Source: Theristus sp. LFF4_11
Taxonomy: Eukaryota > Nematoda > Chromadorea > Monhysterida > Xyalidae
Assembly (NCBI GenBank): GCA_030248135.1
Contig: JASANC010002757.1
Span: 62,001 to 126,000 of the forward strand
DNA: 64,000 nt
Direction of reading: 5' to 3'
The notes below the pieces were generated by a model. That model was given only the letters and a program-made list of their open reading frames with translations, made no database searches and was not told the origin of the DNA. The first letter of the stretch is position 1; each line of letters opens with the position of its first letter. The translations under genes were made by a program, and so were the position numbers. This document shows, in pieces, positions 32,379-50,133 of the stretch.

Positions 32379-33854
32379 TAGGGTTAGGGGCTTTGAAAAA
32401 AAAAATTTATTTCTTTTTTCGTTTTTTTTAAATTTGGATTTTTTTATCAAACTTTAAAAAAAATTGAAAATTTTTTCTTCTACTTTGCTCTGAAAATTCG
32501 ATTTATGGCATAATTTTTTGAAAGTTCAAACCAAATTTTCTTCCCAACTTCTTTGTGTGCTTAGGTAAATGTCATTATTTGGTCATTTTGACCGACGTAC
32601 TCCATGTTTTTCGATTTGGATGACTTCTAGAGTCAATTTTTAGCGTTGAAATGACTTAACTGAATTGAAATATCGTTTCAGAAATCGTTTTCTTGCAACT
32701 TAGAACATGTTTTTCAGTCGGTAGGCCATGAGATGAACATGATATCTTGTTGATTGGCGTATGTTATAGGTCTACAATGGAGTTGTGCGATATATTGTTA
32801 AACAATTGGAGCGGAGATGTTGGTTAATACCACATCACACGACCGTTTTTCAGATACCGTATTACCCCCAATAAACCCCCATGGGGGATTAATACGTCAG
32901 CGACTTTTAGGGGTGGGGGTTTATTGGTGGGGGGGATTATTGGTGGGGGGGGTTTATTTTACAAAAAATTCTAGGGGTGGGGGTTTGTTGAAAAATAGCA
33001 AAAATACATTGCATGGCAGGCAAGAAAGTCGCAGAAACTTCTACTCTACATAGAAATTTCCTTTTATAACAGCCTTTTGTAATGAAATTACTATTAACTC
33101 ACCCATTTGGGGCCTTTGGTAGCACAATTTCATCATTTTCACTGCAACCAGCCACTGAATTCGCTGGATATGTGTTTCAAACAGGTCTCCAAGAATCCCC
33201 CATGGGGGATTATTTGTGGGGGGGGGGATTATTCGGAAACTGGTCGGGGGGGTGGGGGTTTATTGGTGGGGGGATTAATGGTGGGGGGGGGTTTAATGGG
33301 GGTAATACGGTACCCGATAACATGGCCACATGTTAAAACTTGCGTGCTGAGCTAAACTAACGTGTTAAACTTGCGTCTGTCAGTTGCCCGCAACGTGATC
33401 GCGAAATCATGGTACGTGTTTTCGATACGATGATTTGAAGAGTGGGCTCTCGCCATGTGGCAGATAGCATAGCTGGTTGAACCTGAAAGTAAGTGTCTTG
33501 GGGGGGGGCGACCGGGTCGACAGGGGTTGCCGACTTAGCTACAGCAAACAGGAATTTTTGAACACAGTCAAATTTTGGTAATTTTCTAAAGAGGAACAAC
33601 TAAGAACGGTTCAATATTCAAGTACACGTCGAAAATTGTCCTGTTTTACTGTTGAAAATGCAACTTTCCCTCTATGAAATGGACATAATTTCAATAAAAC
33701 ACGATTTTCGCTCTTATAGTTTTCCGGATCGTTCTGAAAATAGTCTAGATGAACTCAGCTCGACGAGACGCTTCGAACGAACCTAACTTGTAAAAAAAAT
33801 TTTTTTTTTAATTTTTTTAATTAAAAAAAATCCGGATTTTTTTTCCTAACCCTA
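32379..33854 (-). mobile_element. Family C element, inverted (copy C2, carrying D)
   Basis: This copy is the reverse orientation of C1, starting TAGGGTTAGGGGCTTTG and ending TTCCTAACCCTA. Without D it is about 1020 bp. The flanks (AGTGGGGG, CCCCCCGA) do not match, so no target duplication is visible. It faces C1 across 54 bp, forming a kilobase-scale inverted repeat. Confidence 0.85.
32857..33310. mobile_element. Element D: TA-flanked GGGGGTTTATT-rich MITE inside C2
   Basis: The 454-bp insert has ends CCGTATTACCCCC and GGGGGTAATACGG with TA on both sides (32855-32856, 33311-33312). The intact C1 and C3 copies read CAGATACCCGAT (in complement) at this point, proving insertion with TA duplication. 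Subterminal parts repeat CCCCAATAAACCCCCATGGGGG-like units. The TA target suggests a Tc1/mariner-type non-autonomous element. Confidence 0.87.
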
Positions 33855-33883
33855 CCCCCCGACCCCCCTCGCCCACGGTACTG

Positions 33884-34209
33884 AGCTTGGACGCTCAAAT
33901 TTAGATTGCGAGGCGAATCGTCAGCTTATCTGCATCGGAAATGGTAAGCCAACCTTTGGGACGCTCAAAAACTTCATCGCAGATGTTGTATAAGCCTGAA
34001 ATCAGTCGGTAAAACGGTCCAAAATCGACTGCTAAAGGTTTTACGAGGTAATATCAAAGAAAATTTTTGTTGGACTTTCGAAAAATTGTGCCAAAATTGA
34101 GGTTTTCAGCTTTTCAGAGCATATTAGAGGAAAATTTTTCGATTTTTTTAATCGGCATTTTTGTTTTTTAATCACTTTTTTTAATTTTGATTTCTGTTTA
34201 ACAACCCTA
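33884..34209 (-). mobile_element. Family B fragment (copy B2)
   Basis: The right end TTTAACAACCCTA (to 34209) and adjoining family B interior (GCGAGGCGAATCGTCAGCTTATC) are present. The left half is missing, and the fragment abuts the E-type end CCCACGGTACTG at 33874-33883. Confidence 0.7.
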
Positions 34210-34292
34210 GTATGGTGCCGTACTGCCGTGGGGGGGGGGGGTGCCGACCAAAAAGTGAGGGGCAGGGGTCGAGATGGGGGGGGGGGTGGTAC
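34210..34292 (-). mobile_element. Family E fragment
   Basis: GCCGTGGGGGGG...TGCCGACCAAAAAGTGAGG is the complement of the E1 segment CTCACTTTTTGGTCGGCA...CCCCACGG. Both ends of the element are missing. Confidence 0.65.
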
Positions 34293-34975
34293 TAGGGTTG
34301 TTAAAAAAAACAAAAATCGTCATTTTTGTTTTTTTTAAGTCAAAGTTGTGCTAAATCAATCAGGGAGTCCGAAGAACCACATATGATATGCAAGCGCCTC
34401 CCGAATGACTCCCGTATAGCGGAACTTTGCAGATTTTGTTTTGGTGACCTCAATTACCCCTTTTCCAAGCCGTCACCATGCCTCTTCTTGTGTTTTGACC
34501 TCCAAAACGTCACTAATTGTCCCCAGCTAAACTAATGCTAAAGTGAAGACAAACATACCGCCTTGAAAGTCGATCAATTCTTCTGATGGTGTCGCGACGA
34601 CACGACACGAAGCAGCAAGCAACCAGACAACGTAGCGCTTGCAAACGGAGCAGCGAGCACAATCGGACGCTCTGCGAGGCGAATCGTCACCTTATCAGCA
34701 TCGGAAATGGTAGGCCAAGCTTTGTGGGACGCTCAAAAACTTCATCGCAGATGTTGTCGGAGCCTAAAATCAGTCGGTAAAACGGCCCAAAATCGACTGC
34801 TAAAGGTTTTACGAGGTATAATCAAAGAAAAATTTTGTTGAACTTTCGAAAAATTTTGCCAAAATTGAGGTTTTCAGAGCATATTAGAGGAAAATTGTTC
34901 GAATTTAAAAAAAAATCGGCATTTTTGTTTTTTTAATCACTTTTAAAAAAAATTCATTTTTGTTTAACAACCCTA
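34293..34975 (+). mobile_element. Family B hAT-like element (copy B3)
   Basis: The 683-bp element begins TAGGGTTGTTAAAAAAAAC and ends TTTAACAACCCTA. Flanks GGTGGTAC and GGTGGTCA agree at six of eight bases, a decayed or imperfect target duplication. Confidence 0.82.
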
Positions 34976-34980
34976 GGTGG

Positions 34981-35098
34981 TCAGATAGGTGGTACCCCCC
35001 CCCCCAACCAAGTCGACACCCCCCCACCCGGGCAACCCCCCCCCCAAATTTGGGTCAAAATACCCCCCCCCCCCCTCTCGAATTTGGGGGGGGGCAGA
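34981..35098. repeat. C-tract-rich repeat P (copy 1)
   Basis: Runs of 7-14 C separated by CCAACCAAGTCGAC, CACCCGGG and AAATTTGGG recur at about 39290-39610, where the same spacers appear in the same order. No coding potential is visible. Confidence 0.7.
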
Positions 35099-35274
35099 GG
35101 CCAGACTAGGGTTGTTAAACAAAAATGAAAATTAAAAAAAAAGATTAAAAAACCAAAAATGCCGATTTTTTTTTTAAATTCGAAAAATTTTCCTCTAATA
35201 TGCTCTGAAAACCTCAATTTTGGCAAAATTTTTCGAAAGTTCAACAAAAATTTTCTTTGATTATACCTCGTAAA

Positions 35275-36564
35275 CAGTACCGTGGGCGGGGGGGGGGTGG
35301 GGGGTACAACCCCCCCCCAGCACCAGCGACCGTCGGGGGGGGGGGGGGGAGCGGGGGCACCGTGCCACCCCCCTAAAACCGGGCACCCCCCCCCCATCGG
35401 ACCTCCCCCCTCGAAAATTTGGCCGACACCCCCCCACACCCCCATGAAATTTTGTCTGGCGGAGACCCCCCCCCCCCCCAAAATTTTCTGCACACCCTAA
35501 ATTTTTTTTCGAAAATCATGATTTTTTGTCTATAAAGTCTATAATATAAGCTGAATATATGATAACTTGACCATCTTCATTGTAATTTCAAAGATTTTGC
35601 AGCTAAATTTAGCGTTTTTCCTTTAAAATTTAAGCGAAAAAATTTCATGGGGGGGGGTGGGGGGGGTGGACCCCCCACAGAAAATTTTGAAAAAATGCAC
35701 CACCCCACAATGGGGGAACCCCCTGGGGGGGTCCCACGTTACCATAGGTTGGACTAGGGTTGTTAAACAAAAATGAAATTTTTTTTTTAAAAAAAAGTGA
35801 TTAAAAAAAACAAAAATGCCGATTTAAAAAAAAAAATTCGAAAAATTTTCCTCTAATATGCTCTGAAAACCTCAATTTTGGCACAATTTTTCGAAAGTTC
35901 AACAAAAATTTTCTTTGATTATACGTCGTAAAACCTTTAGCAGTCGATTTTGGGCCGTTTTACCGACTGATTTTAGGCTTCGACAACATCTGCGATGAAG
36001 TTTTTGAGCGTCCCAAAGCTTAGCCTACCATTTCCGATGCAGATAAGGTGACGATTCGCCTCGCAGAGCGTCCGATTGTGCTCGCTGCTCCGTTTGCAAG
36101 CGCTACGTTGTCTGGTTGCTGCTTCGTGTCGTGTCGTCGCGACACCATCAGAAGAATTGATCGAATTTCAAGGCGGTATGTTTGTCTTCACTTTAGCATT
36201 AGCTTAGCTGGGGACAATTAGTGACGTTTTGGAGGTCAAAACACAAGAAGAGGCATGGTGACGGTTTGGAAAAGGGGTAATTGAGGTCACCAAAACAAAA
36301 TCTGCAAAGTTCCGCCATACGGGAGTCATTCGGGAGGCGCTTGCATATCATATGTGGTTCTTCAGACTCCCTGATTGATTTAGCACAACTTTGATTTTTG
36401 AATTTTTTTTTAAATTTAAAAAAAAAAAAAACAAAAATGACGATTTTTGTTTTTTTTAACAACCCTAGGTTGGACCCCCCCCCTCACTTTTTGGTCGGCG
36501 CCCCCCCCACGGCACCATACCATACCCCCCCCCCTTCGAAAATTTGTTTGGGCCCACGGTACTG
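35275..36564 (+). mobile_element. Family E element (copy E2) inserted in the B host
   Basis: CAGTACCGTGGGC to GCCCACGGTACTG, flanked by CTCGTAAA on both sides (35267-35274, 36565-36572). Other B copies read CCTCGTAAAACC uninterrupted at this point. Without the inserted B5 and its duplication, E2 is 569 bp, matching E1 (564 bp). Confidence 0.92.
35755..36467 (-). mobile_element. Family B element (copy B5) inserted in E2
   Basis: The 713-bp copy has TAGGGTTGTT and AACAACCCTA ends with GGTTGGAC on both sides (35747-35754, 36468-36475). E1 retains the empty site ATAGGTTGGACCCC. Confidence 0.93.
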
Positions 36565-36976
36565 CTCGTAAAACCTTTAGCAGTCGATTTTGGGCCGTTT
36601 TACCGACTGATTTTAGGCTACGACAACATCTGCGATGAAGTTTTTGAGCGTCCCAAAGCTTGGCCTACCATTTCCGATGCAGATAAGGTGACGATTCGCC
36701 TCGCAGAGCGTCCGATTGTGCTCGCTGCTCCGTTTGCAAGCGCTACGTTGTCTGGTTGCTTGCTGCTTCGTGTCGTGTCGTCGCGACACCATCAGAAGAA
36801 TTGATCGAATTTCAAGGCGGTATGTTTGTCTTCACTTTAGCATTAGTTTAGCTGGGGACAATTAGTGACGTTTTGGAGGTCAAAACACAAGAAGAGGCAT
36901 GGTGACGGTTTGGAAAAGGGGTAATTGAGGTCACCAAAACAAAATCTGCAAAGTTCCGCCATACGGGAGTCATTCG

Positions 36977-37687
36977 TAGGGTTGTTAAACAAAAATGAAA
37001 TTTTTTTTTAAAGTGATAAAAAAAAACAAAAATGCCGATTTAAAAAAAAAAAAATTCGAAAAATTTTCCTCTAATATGCTCTGAAAACCTCAATTTTGGC
37101 AAAATTTTTCGAAAGTTCAACAAAAATTTTCTTTGATTATACCTCGTAAAACCTTTAGCAGTCGATTTTGGGCCGTTTTACCGACTGATTTTAGGCTACG
37201 ACAACATCTGCGATGAAGTTTTTGAGCGTCCCAAAGCTTGGCCTACCATTTCCGATGCAGATAAGGTGACGATTCGCCTCGCAGAGCGTCCGATTGTGCT
37301 CGCTGCTCCGTTTGCAAGCGCTACGTTGTCTGGTTGCTTGCTGCTTCGTGTCGTGTCGTCGCAACACCATCAGAAGAATTGATCGAATTTCAAGGCGGTA
37401 TGTTTGTCTTCACTTTAGCATTAGTTTAGCTGGGGACAATTAGTGACGTTTTGGAGGTCAAAACACAAGAAGAGGCATGGTGACGGTTTGGAAAAGGGGT
37501 AATTGAGGTCACCAAAACAAAATCTGCAAAGTTCCGTCATATGGGAGTCATTCGGGAGGCGCTTGCATATCATATGTGGTTCTTCGGACTCCCTGATTGA
37601 TTTAGCACAACTTTGATTTTTGAAATTTAAAAAAAAATTTAAAAAAAACAACAAAAATGACGATTTTTGTTTTTTTTAACAACCCTA
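36977..37687 (-). mobile_element. Family B element (copy B7) inserted in another B copy
   Basis: The 711-bp copy is flanked by GTCATTCG on both sides (36969-36976, 37688-37695). B5 shows the empty site GAGTCATTCGGGAGG. This is a family member inserted into its own family. Confidence 0.93.
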
Positions 37688-37828
37688 GTCATTCGGGAGG
37701 CGCTTGCATATCATATGTGGTTCTTCGGACTCCCTGATTGATTTAGCACAACTTTGATTTTTGAAATTAAAAAAAAAACAAAAAACAAAAATGACGATTT
37801 TTGTTTTTTTAACAACCCTAGGCCAGAC

Positions 37829-38886
37829 TAGGGTTAGGGGAAAAAAATCCGGATTTTTTTTTAAATTAAAAAAAATTAAAAAAAATTTTTTTTTTACAAG
37901 TTAGGTTTGTTCGAAGCGTCTCGTCGAGCTGAGTTCATCTAGACTATTTTCAGAACGATCCGGGAAACTATAAGAGCGAAAATCGTGTTTTATTGAAATT
38001 ATGTCCATTTCATAGAGGGAAAATTGCATTTTCAACAGTAAAACAGGGCAATTTTTCACGTGTACTTGAATAATGAACCGTTCTTAGTGGTTCCTCTTTA
38101 GAAAATTACCAAAATTTGACTGTGTTCAAAAATTCCTGTTTGCTGTAGCTAAGTCGGCAACCCCTGTCGATCCGGTCGCCCCCCCCCCCCCCCCCAAGAC
38201 ACTTACTTTCAGGTTCAACCAGCTATGCTATCTGCCACATGGCGAGAGCCCACTCTTCAAATCATCGTATCGAAAACACGTACCATGATTTCGCGATCAC
38301 GTTGCGGGCAACTGACAGACGCACGTTTAACACGTTAGTTTAGCTCAGCACGCAAGTTTTAACATGTGGCCATGTTATCGGGTATCTGAAAAACGGTCGT
38401 GTGATGTGGTATTAACCAACATCTCCGCTCCAATTGTTTAACAATATATCGCACAACTCCATTGTAGACCTATAACATACGCCAATCAACAAGATATCAT
38501 GTTCATCTCATGGCCTACCGACTGAAAAACATGTTCTAAGTTGCAAGAAAACGATTTCTGAAACGATATTTCAATTCAGTTAAGTCATTTCAACGCTAAA
38601 AATTGACTCTAGAAGTCATCCAAATCGAAAAACATGGAGTACGTCGGTCAAAATGACCAAATAATGACATTTACCTAAGCACACAAAGAAGTTGGGAAGA
38701 AAATTTGGTTTGAACTTTCAAAAAATTATGCCATAAATCGAATTTTCAGAGCAAAGTAGAAGAAAAATTTTTCAATCAAAAAAACCAAAAAAAGTAGAAA
38801 AAAAAGAAAAAAGATTGAAAAAAAATCCAAATTTAAAAAAACGAAAAAAAAATAAAAAAAAATTTTTTTCAAAGCCCCTAACCCTA
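37829..38886 (+). mobile_element. Family C hAT-like element (copy C3)
   Basis: The 1058-bp copy begins TAGGGTTAGGGG and ends CCCCTAACCCTA, flanked by GGCCAGAC (37821-37828, 38887-38894). Its left duplication is the same 8 bases that form the right duplication of the split B host. Confidence 0.93.
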
Positions 38887-39294
38887 GGCCAGACCCCCCC
38901 TCCCAGATTTCGACCTTCCAAACCCCCCCCCCTACCAAATCCTGACCGTCTGACCACCCCCCCTTTGATTTTGACTTTCGATGGAGACATTTTCTCTTGT
39001 GTATCTCTATATTTCTCTCATTTGTAGGTATCTATATTATATGCATGTTTGTATCTCAATATATATTGCATGTTTTTTTGTATACGTACCACTTTGTTAT
39101 ACATTTACTACTTTGTACGTCAATGTTTTCAATATTGTACTTCAATATCAAGTCTCACCCGTGCAGCGTGTCTCGTTCGTGTAGCTTTCAGATGTCCCGA
39201 CCCGAACGAAAATCAAAGCAAAATGTATGACTAGAGACTAGAGAGAGGCCTTGACTGGATGCTGTGGTTTCTAGCACTTTTATTCAACAACTTT

Positions 39295-39612
39295 TGGTCC
39301 GCCCCCCCCCCCCCTAGACTTTTCGGTCTCGCTCGGGAACCCACCCCCCCCCCCCCCAACCAAATCGACCCCTACTAGCCATTTTTTGCTTAGACAATGT
39401 CATCGTCAAGAAAAAATTTTGGTCCGACCCCCCCCTGGAATTTTCGGTCTCGCTCGGACCCCCCCCCCCCCCTAGAATTTTCGGTCTCGCTCGGGAGCCC
39501 CCCCCCCAACCAAGTCGACCCCCCCACCCGGGACGACCCCCCCCAAATTTGGGCGGACCCCCCCTCGGATTCGCCAAAAATCGGGCTCGACCCCTGGTGA
39601 GGGGGGGGTCCA
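39295..39612. repeat. C-tract-rich repeat P (copy 2) with short tandem units
   Basis: Three copies of a TTTTCGGTCTCGCTCGG unit alternate with C runs of up to 15 bases, followed by the CCAACCAAGTCGAC, CACCCGGG, AAATTTGGG series shared with 34981-35098. It ends about 310 bp before the RAB2 start codon. Confidence 0.75.
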
Positions 39613-39922
39613 AACTATGGTAACGGCAACGGTAACGTGGTTTTCCAGTTAGTGTGAGACAGAAGAACAGAAATATAAATATTAAAAAAACACGTCGAAT
39701 CGAAGAAAATCGCAACCGCCTGCTGGTCTGGTCTGATCATTGATAAATAAAACCAAAAAGCGACGAATCTTGCGACAAATTGACCATAGCTTGTAATCAG
39801 AAATCAACAGGCGAAATCACCGATTCCAACAATATTTGGAATAACTCTGACTGATCTGATCATATCTCAAAAACTCACCAGTGCAGTCAGTTTTGCCCAA
39901 TCGTGAACACACAAACCACGCC

Positions 39923-46484
<6,562 letters not shown>

Positions 46485-46779
46485 AAAAGCGATTTACCCC
46501 GTATTTTTCCCCAAAAATTGTTTTTTTTTCACCCCGCCTCACCATGTTCATAATTTAGTTTTCAGCGTGTTTTTTTCTGTTTTGTGTCAGACTTTTACCG
46601 GGCTGCGCTATGTTCTTTTTTCGTCGTGCGTTTTTTCTTGAACTTTTATTTTTTGTGGGATTTTGATATGTGATGTGTTTGTGCGCGTGTGATTTTTGTG
46701 TCGTCCGTTGAGAGAGAATCTTTTTTCGTGTCAAAACTGGCAGTTTTTGATGAGAAATAGGGCTGATCGAGTCTTTGAA

Positions 46780-46785
46780 AATAAA
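46780..46785 (+). terminator. Probable RAB2 poly(A) signal
   Basis: AATAAA about 296 bases after the RAB2 stop, in T-rich 3' UTR-like sequence. Confidence 0.5.
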
Positions 46786-49437
46786 TAATACGTTGAAAGA
46801 CCGGAAGAAAAGCTCGAAGCAACTTTCATGAAAAAAACGTCACACCTTCACAGTTTCTGGTTCCATCGTTCTGCGTGTGTGCGTGTCATTTCGCCCAAGA
46901 AGTGTACAGTTATAGCGGTTTTTGCGGTTTCAGTTTTTTTGGAATGTGGGTTTTTTCTGAATCAGATCATTTTTTACAAAACAAAACAGTCAAATTGCAG
47001 AAGGTTTATTGTTGTATTTGTATTCTGCACACTGATTGGTCGTCATGTAATCGATGCAGTCATAAATTCACTTAATGATTTGTCATAAAACTTCTGCAAT
47101 TGTCACTGTTTTGTGTCCTGAAAACCTGTTCTGGTGTTTCTGAGTTGTGATACTTTGTAAATCTTCTTTTGTTTTGGTTCTCAGATATTTCGATGGCATC
47201 GATCCTTCTTTGTTGTGACAGTGCGTCATGAAACGTAAACGTTGTTTGTTAGAACCTGTTAGTGTTGCGTAGAATCTGTTCATAAATACGACGCAAATAA
47301 TGGGCAAACAAATTATTTCACAGGTGACCAGAAAGGCTCCTAAAAATCGGATGTTGAGCAGCCATGAAGCGTCGTGCTTTCAGATTTTTTACTTCACGAC
47401 TGACAGATTTTAATAGCCAAATTATACCCATTGATGTGTTTTCTTTTTTCGCTTCTTGCTACCGGTATATTCGTTGGTTTTTTTCATCGTGTTCTTTCTA
47501 TTGAGAGACTTGCAAAGAAAATGATTTTTATTTCACAAATAAGCGCATTGGTTTATGTCTCCGAAATATGTGATTATTTTTCCTAAAGTCAAGGCGTTAT
47601 GTATTGTCTGAAACTGTCGTTTTTTGCTGACTTGTAACGGTTGTTCGATGGAACCTGTTAAGATCGCGAATACTTTATGCTCGCAAGTCTTTGTCTGAAA
47701 ACCGATGATTGTCCCTCCCTTTCTGGCAGACGTGTTGGAAGGTGCACGGGTACAAACAAACACACTGGCAAAGATACGTAATATTGCAAGTGTTTTGTCC
47801 TTGCTTTTGTGTGTGACTAGTATGCCACGTATGCTAGAATGTGAGAGAAAGGGCGTGATCTTCAGACCACGACATTCTCTGGCTTGACAGATTTCTGAAA
47901 ACGAACCCGCGATATACTGGGAACACTAGAACAACTACTGTCCTGTGGTTAACGAATAAGGTCACTTATCAGTGAAGCATTGTCGGTGAAAAAAAATGAA
48001 TTAGTCTCCCTCACAGTCAGTTCCATTAGTCATGAGGCTTGGTCAAGTTCTTTAGCTCGAAATCCGGTTTCTTTGTGGTCATGGCTTGTTTCAGTTCCAA
48101 GGTGATGGTCGGAATTTGGTATTTCCCTGAAACTTTGAATTCAAAAGTTTGATGAAATATCCTGTACTGTGCTATAATGTGCTTGTATTGTGAGCTATTC
48201 TCGACGTCTTGACGTCATTTTGTTTTGCGTCTATTTCTGGTTTTGAAATGCCTTTTTCTTCCATAAAAAAGCGTCGAACACAAATGTTTCGTTTTTTCGA
48301 ACTTTTTTTTAAATCTTTTTAGCGTGCGTGCATGTGTGAAGATATTCCGTCATGAAAACAAAGAGACCGCTCGTGTACACTATTTTTTGTGATTTGTGTT
48401 TAATTTGTGTTGTATTCTGTTGTTTTTTTACCTTCATTCGTTTTTTCTGCTTATCTTCAATATTTTTTTGTGTTGCGGATGTCGATGATGTTTTGGCGTT
48501 TTTGTAGGCATTTTTACTCTATCGTGTGATACAGTCTGTTGATCAGAGTCTGTCAGGCAAGGGTGACATCATAGCTAGCACATACAGTAGTTTTGACGGC
48601 CACCTTACCAGGTTTGAAGGCATGAAACAGTATTCGTGACGCATAGCTTTAATTGAACACTTTAAAAATGCGTTCATGAAAAAACATTGCCGCTAGCTTA
48701 ACCGTAACACTCTACCATTATAACACAATGGTTGTTTTTTGCATTCATAAAAAACAGTGCGATTTCTGCTGCGAAAATTCACGAACGCAATTCGAGTAGC
48801 TTATGACATCTGTGTGCACGTGACAGGCTCTAACCAACCGTTCATATGTACGCTGCACAATGCAATTTATCAGCAAACTGTAAATTGGTCCGTTTTAGAG
48901 GCTTTCTTTCAAAACCATTATTTATTCTCTTTTGTATTCGTAAAACGTTATCCATCTAATTTTTAGGACCTGTGTCTGTGTCAGGCTATCTGATTCAATC
49001 ACATCTGTGAAATGTGAGAGGTTTTATGGCTGGAAGAAAGTACTAATTTTATGGCCCACGTCGATTTACTTTTTTATGATTTTGATTTTGAATGTTGCAA
49101 CAAACCACAATGGTGTTTTTGTGTGGATTCATGAATAAAGATACATTGAGCAAGGAAATTGCATTGATTGGCGTTTATGTTGGAAGAAAATGTATTTTTT
49201 TCAAAACAACAGAGCAAATCTGTGTACTGACTACTGAAGTATGTATGTAGCCGATGCTAGAAATTGTGTAAAATGCGTTTATCAAGACCCAATTTCTAAA
49301 TCACGTTGCAGAGATCCGCAAGACACCTACACCAGAGGTGTGCACGCCGGACAATTCTTGCTGGTACCGGCTCGGGTGGTTGCGCGACGTCGACCCCACC
49401 CCACCACATTTTTCTCGCAAATTTAGTGTCACATTCC

Positions 49438-50133
49438 ACATGCGCAGCGCGATTTCAAATACAAATACATTTATATTTTTGACGTTTATTCTGTGTTTCG
49501 TTCGGAAAGTGTGGCTTTAATTCTCAACTTCAAAAAGAAGTCGGTAAATTGTAACGTCTTCGCGCAGCGAAGAAAATTTTCAAAAATTAGGCCCTGAGAA
49601 CGCATTTTACCTTGCGATTTTTGGATGTCATCCAAAGTAGTTTGCTGTCCATGACATTTATTCACGTGTTAAAAACGCAGATGTTTAGAAACGTGCGAAC
49701 AAAAAGCTTACGTAGGAGCTAGATGGACCAAGTGATCGTTGATACGGTCAAAACAACAAAAATATTCTTAGATTGAATCGAACCGTTATCAGCAAAACAC
49801 TGAACAATCTAAAAAACGAACGATGAATTCGTGATCGCCATTGTCAAACAAATCATAAAGTGTCCACGCCCTGCGCCGGGGGCGCAGAAAAATTTTGAAT
49901 CTGGGCGCAAAATTTCTTGAAAACAATCCTTTGAAATCATCGAAATTTGAGAGAATCAAAAAAGCCGACCGAAACAACCAATTTCTTTGCGTCATACCAA
50001 ATTATTTTGCGTCATTGACGCACGATTTCGCGTAAAAAAACCTGGATGTTTGTGAAACTCACATTTGCGGAATAAAATATGCTTACCATCACCATCTACA
50101 TGCGCAGCGCGATTTCAAATACAAATACATTGC
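49438..50133 (+). repeat. Pair of 34-bp direct repeats about 660 bp apart
   Basis: ACATGCGCAGCGCGATTTCA followed by AATACAAATACATT occurs at about 49438-49471 and again at about 50099-50132, apparently without mismatch. The interval is AT-rich and has no gene. The pair might be short LTR-like termini or traces of a segmental duplication. No flanking duplication or primer site was recognised. Confidence 0.55.

Larger units (their letters stand above)
35107..37820 (-). mobile_element. Family B host element split by E2 and B7
   Basis: The left end TAGGGTTGTTAAAC at 35107 and right end AACAACCCTA at 37820 share the flank GGCCAGAC (35099-35106, 37821-37828). Subtracting E2 with its duplication and B7 with its duplication leaves three pieces (35107-35274, 36573-36976, 37696-37820) totalling 697 bp, the normal B length. 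It is therefore the oldest layer of this nest. Confidence 0.88.

Noticed and set aside
34981..35493. 170-aa minus-strand ORF and similar Gly/Pro ORFs at 27620-28290
   Set aside because: They are translations of C/G homopolymer tracts inside E-type and P-type repeats.
37421..37654. Repeated 70-90 aa ORF in family B copies (also 34326-34535, 36199-36462)
   Set aside because: It occurs only as part of the non-autonomous B element, with copy-specific frameshifts and no recognisable domain.
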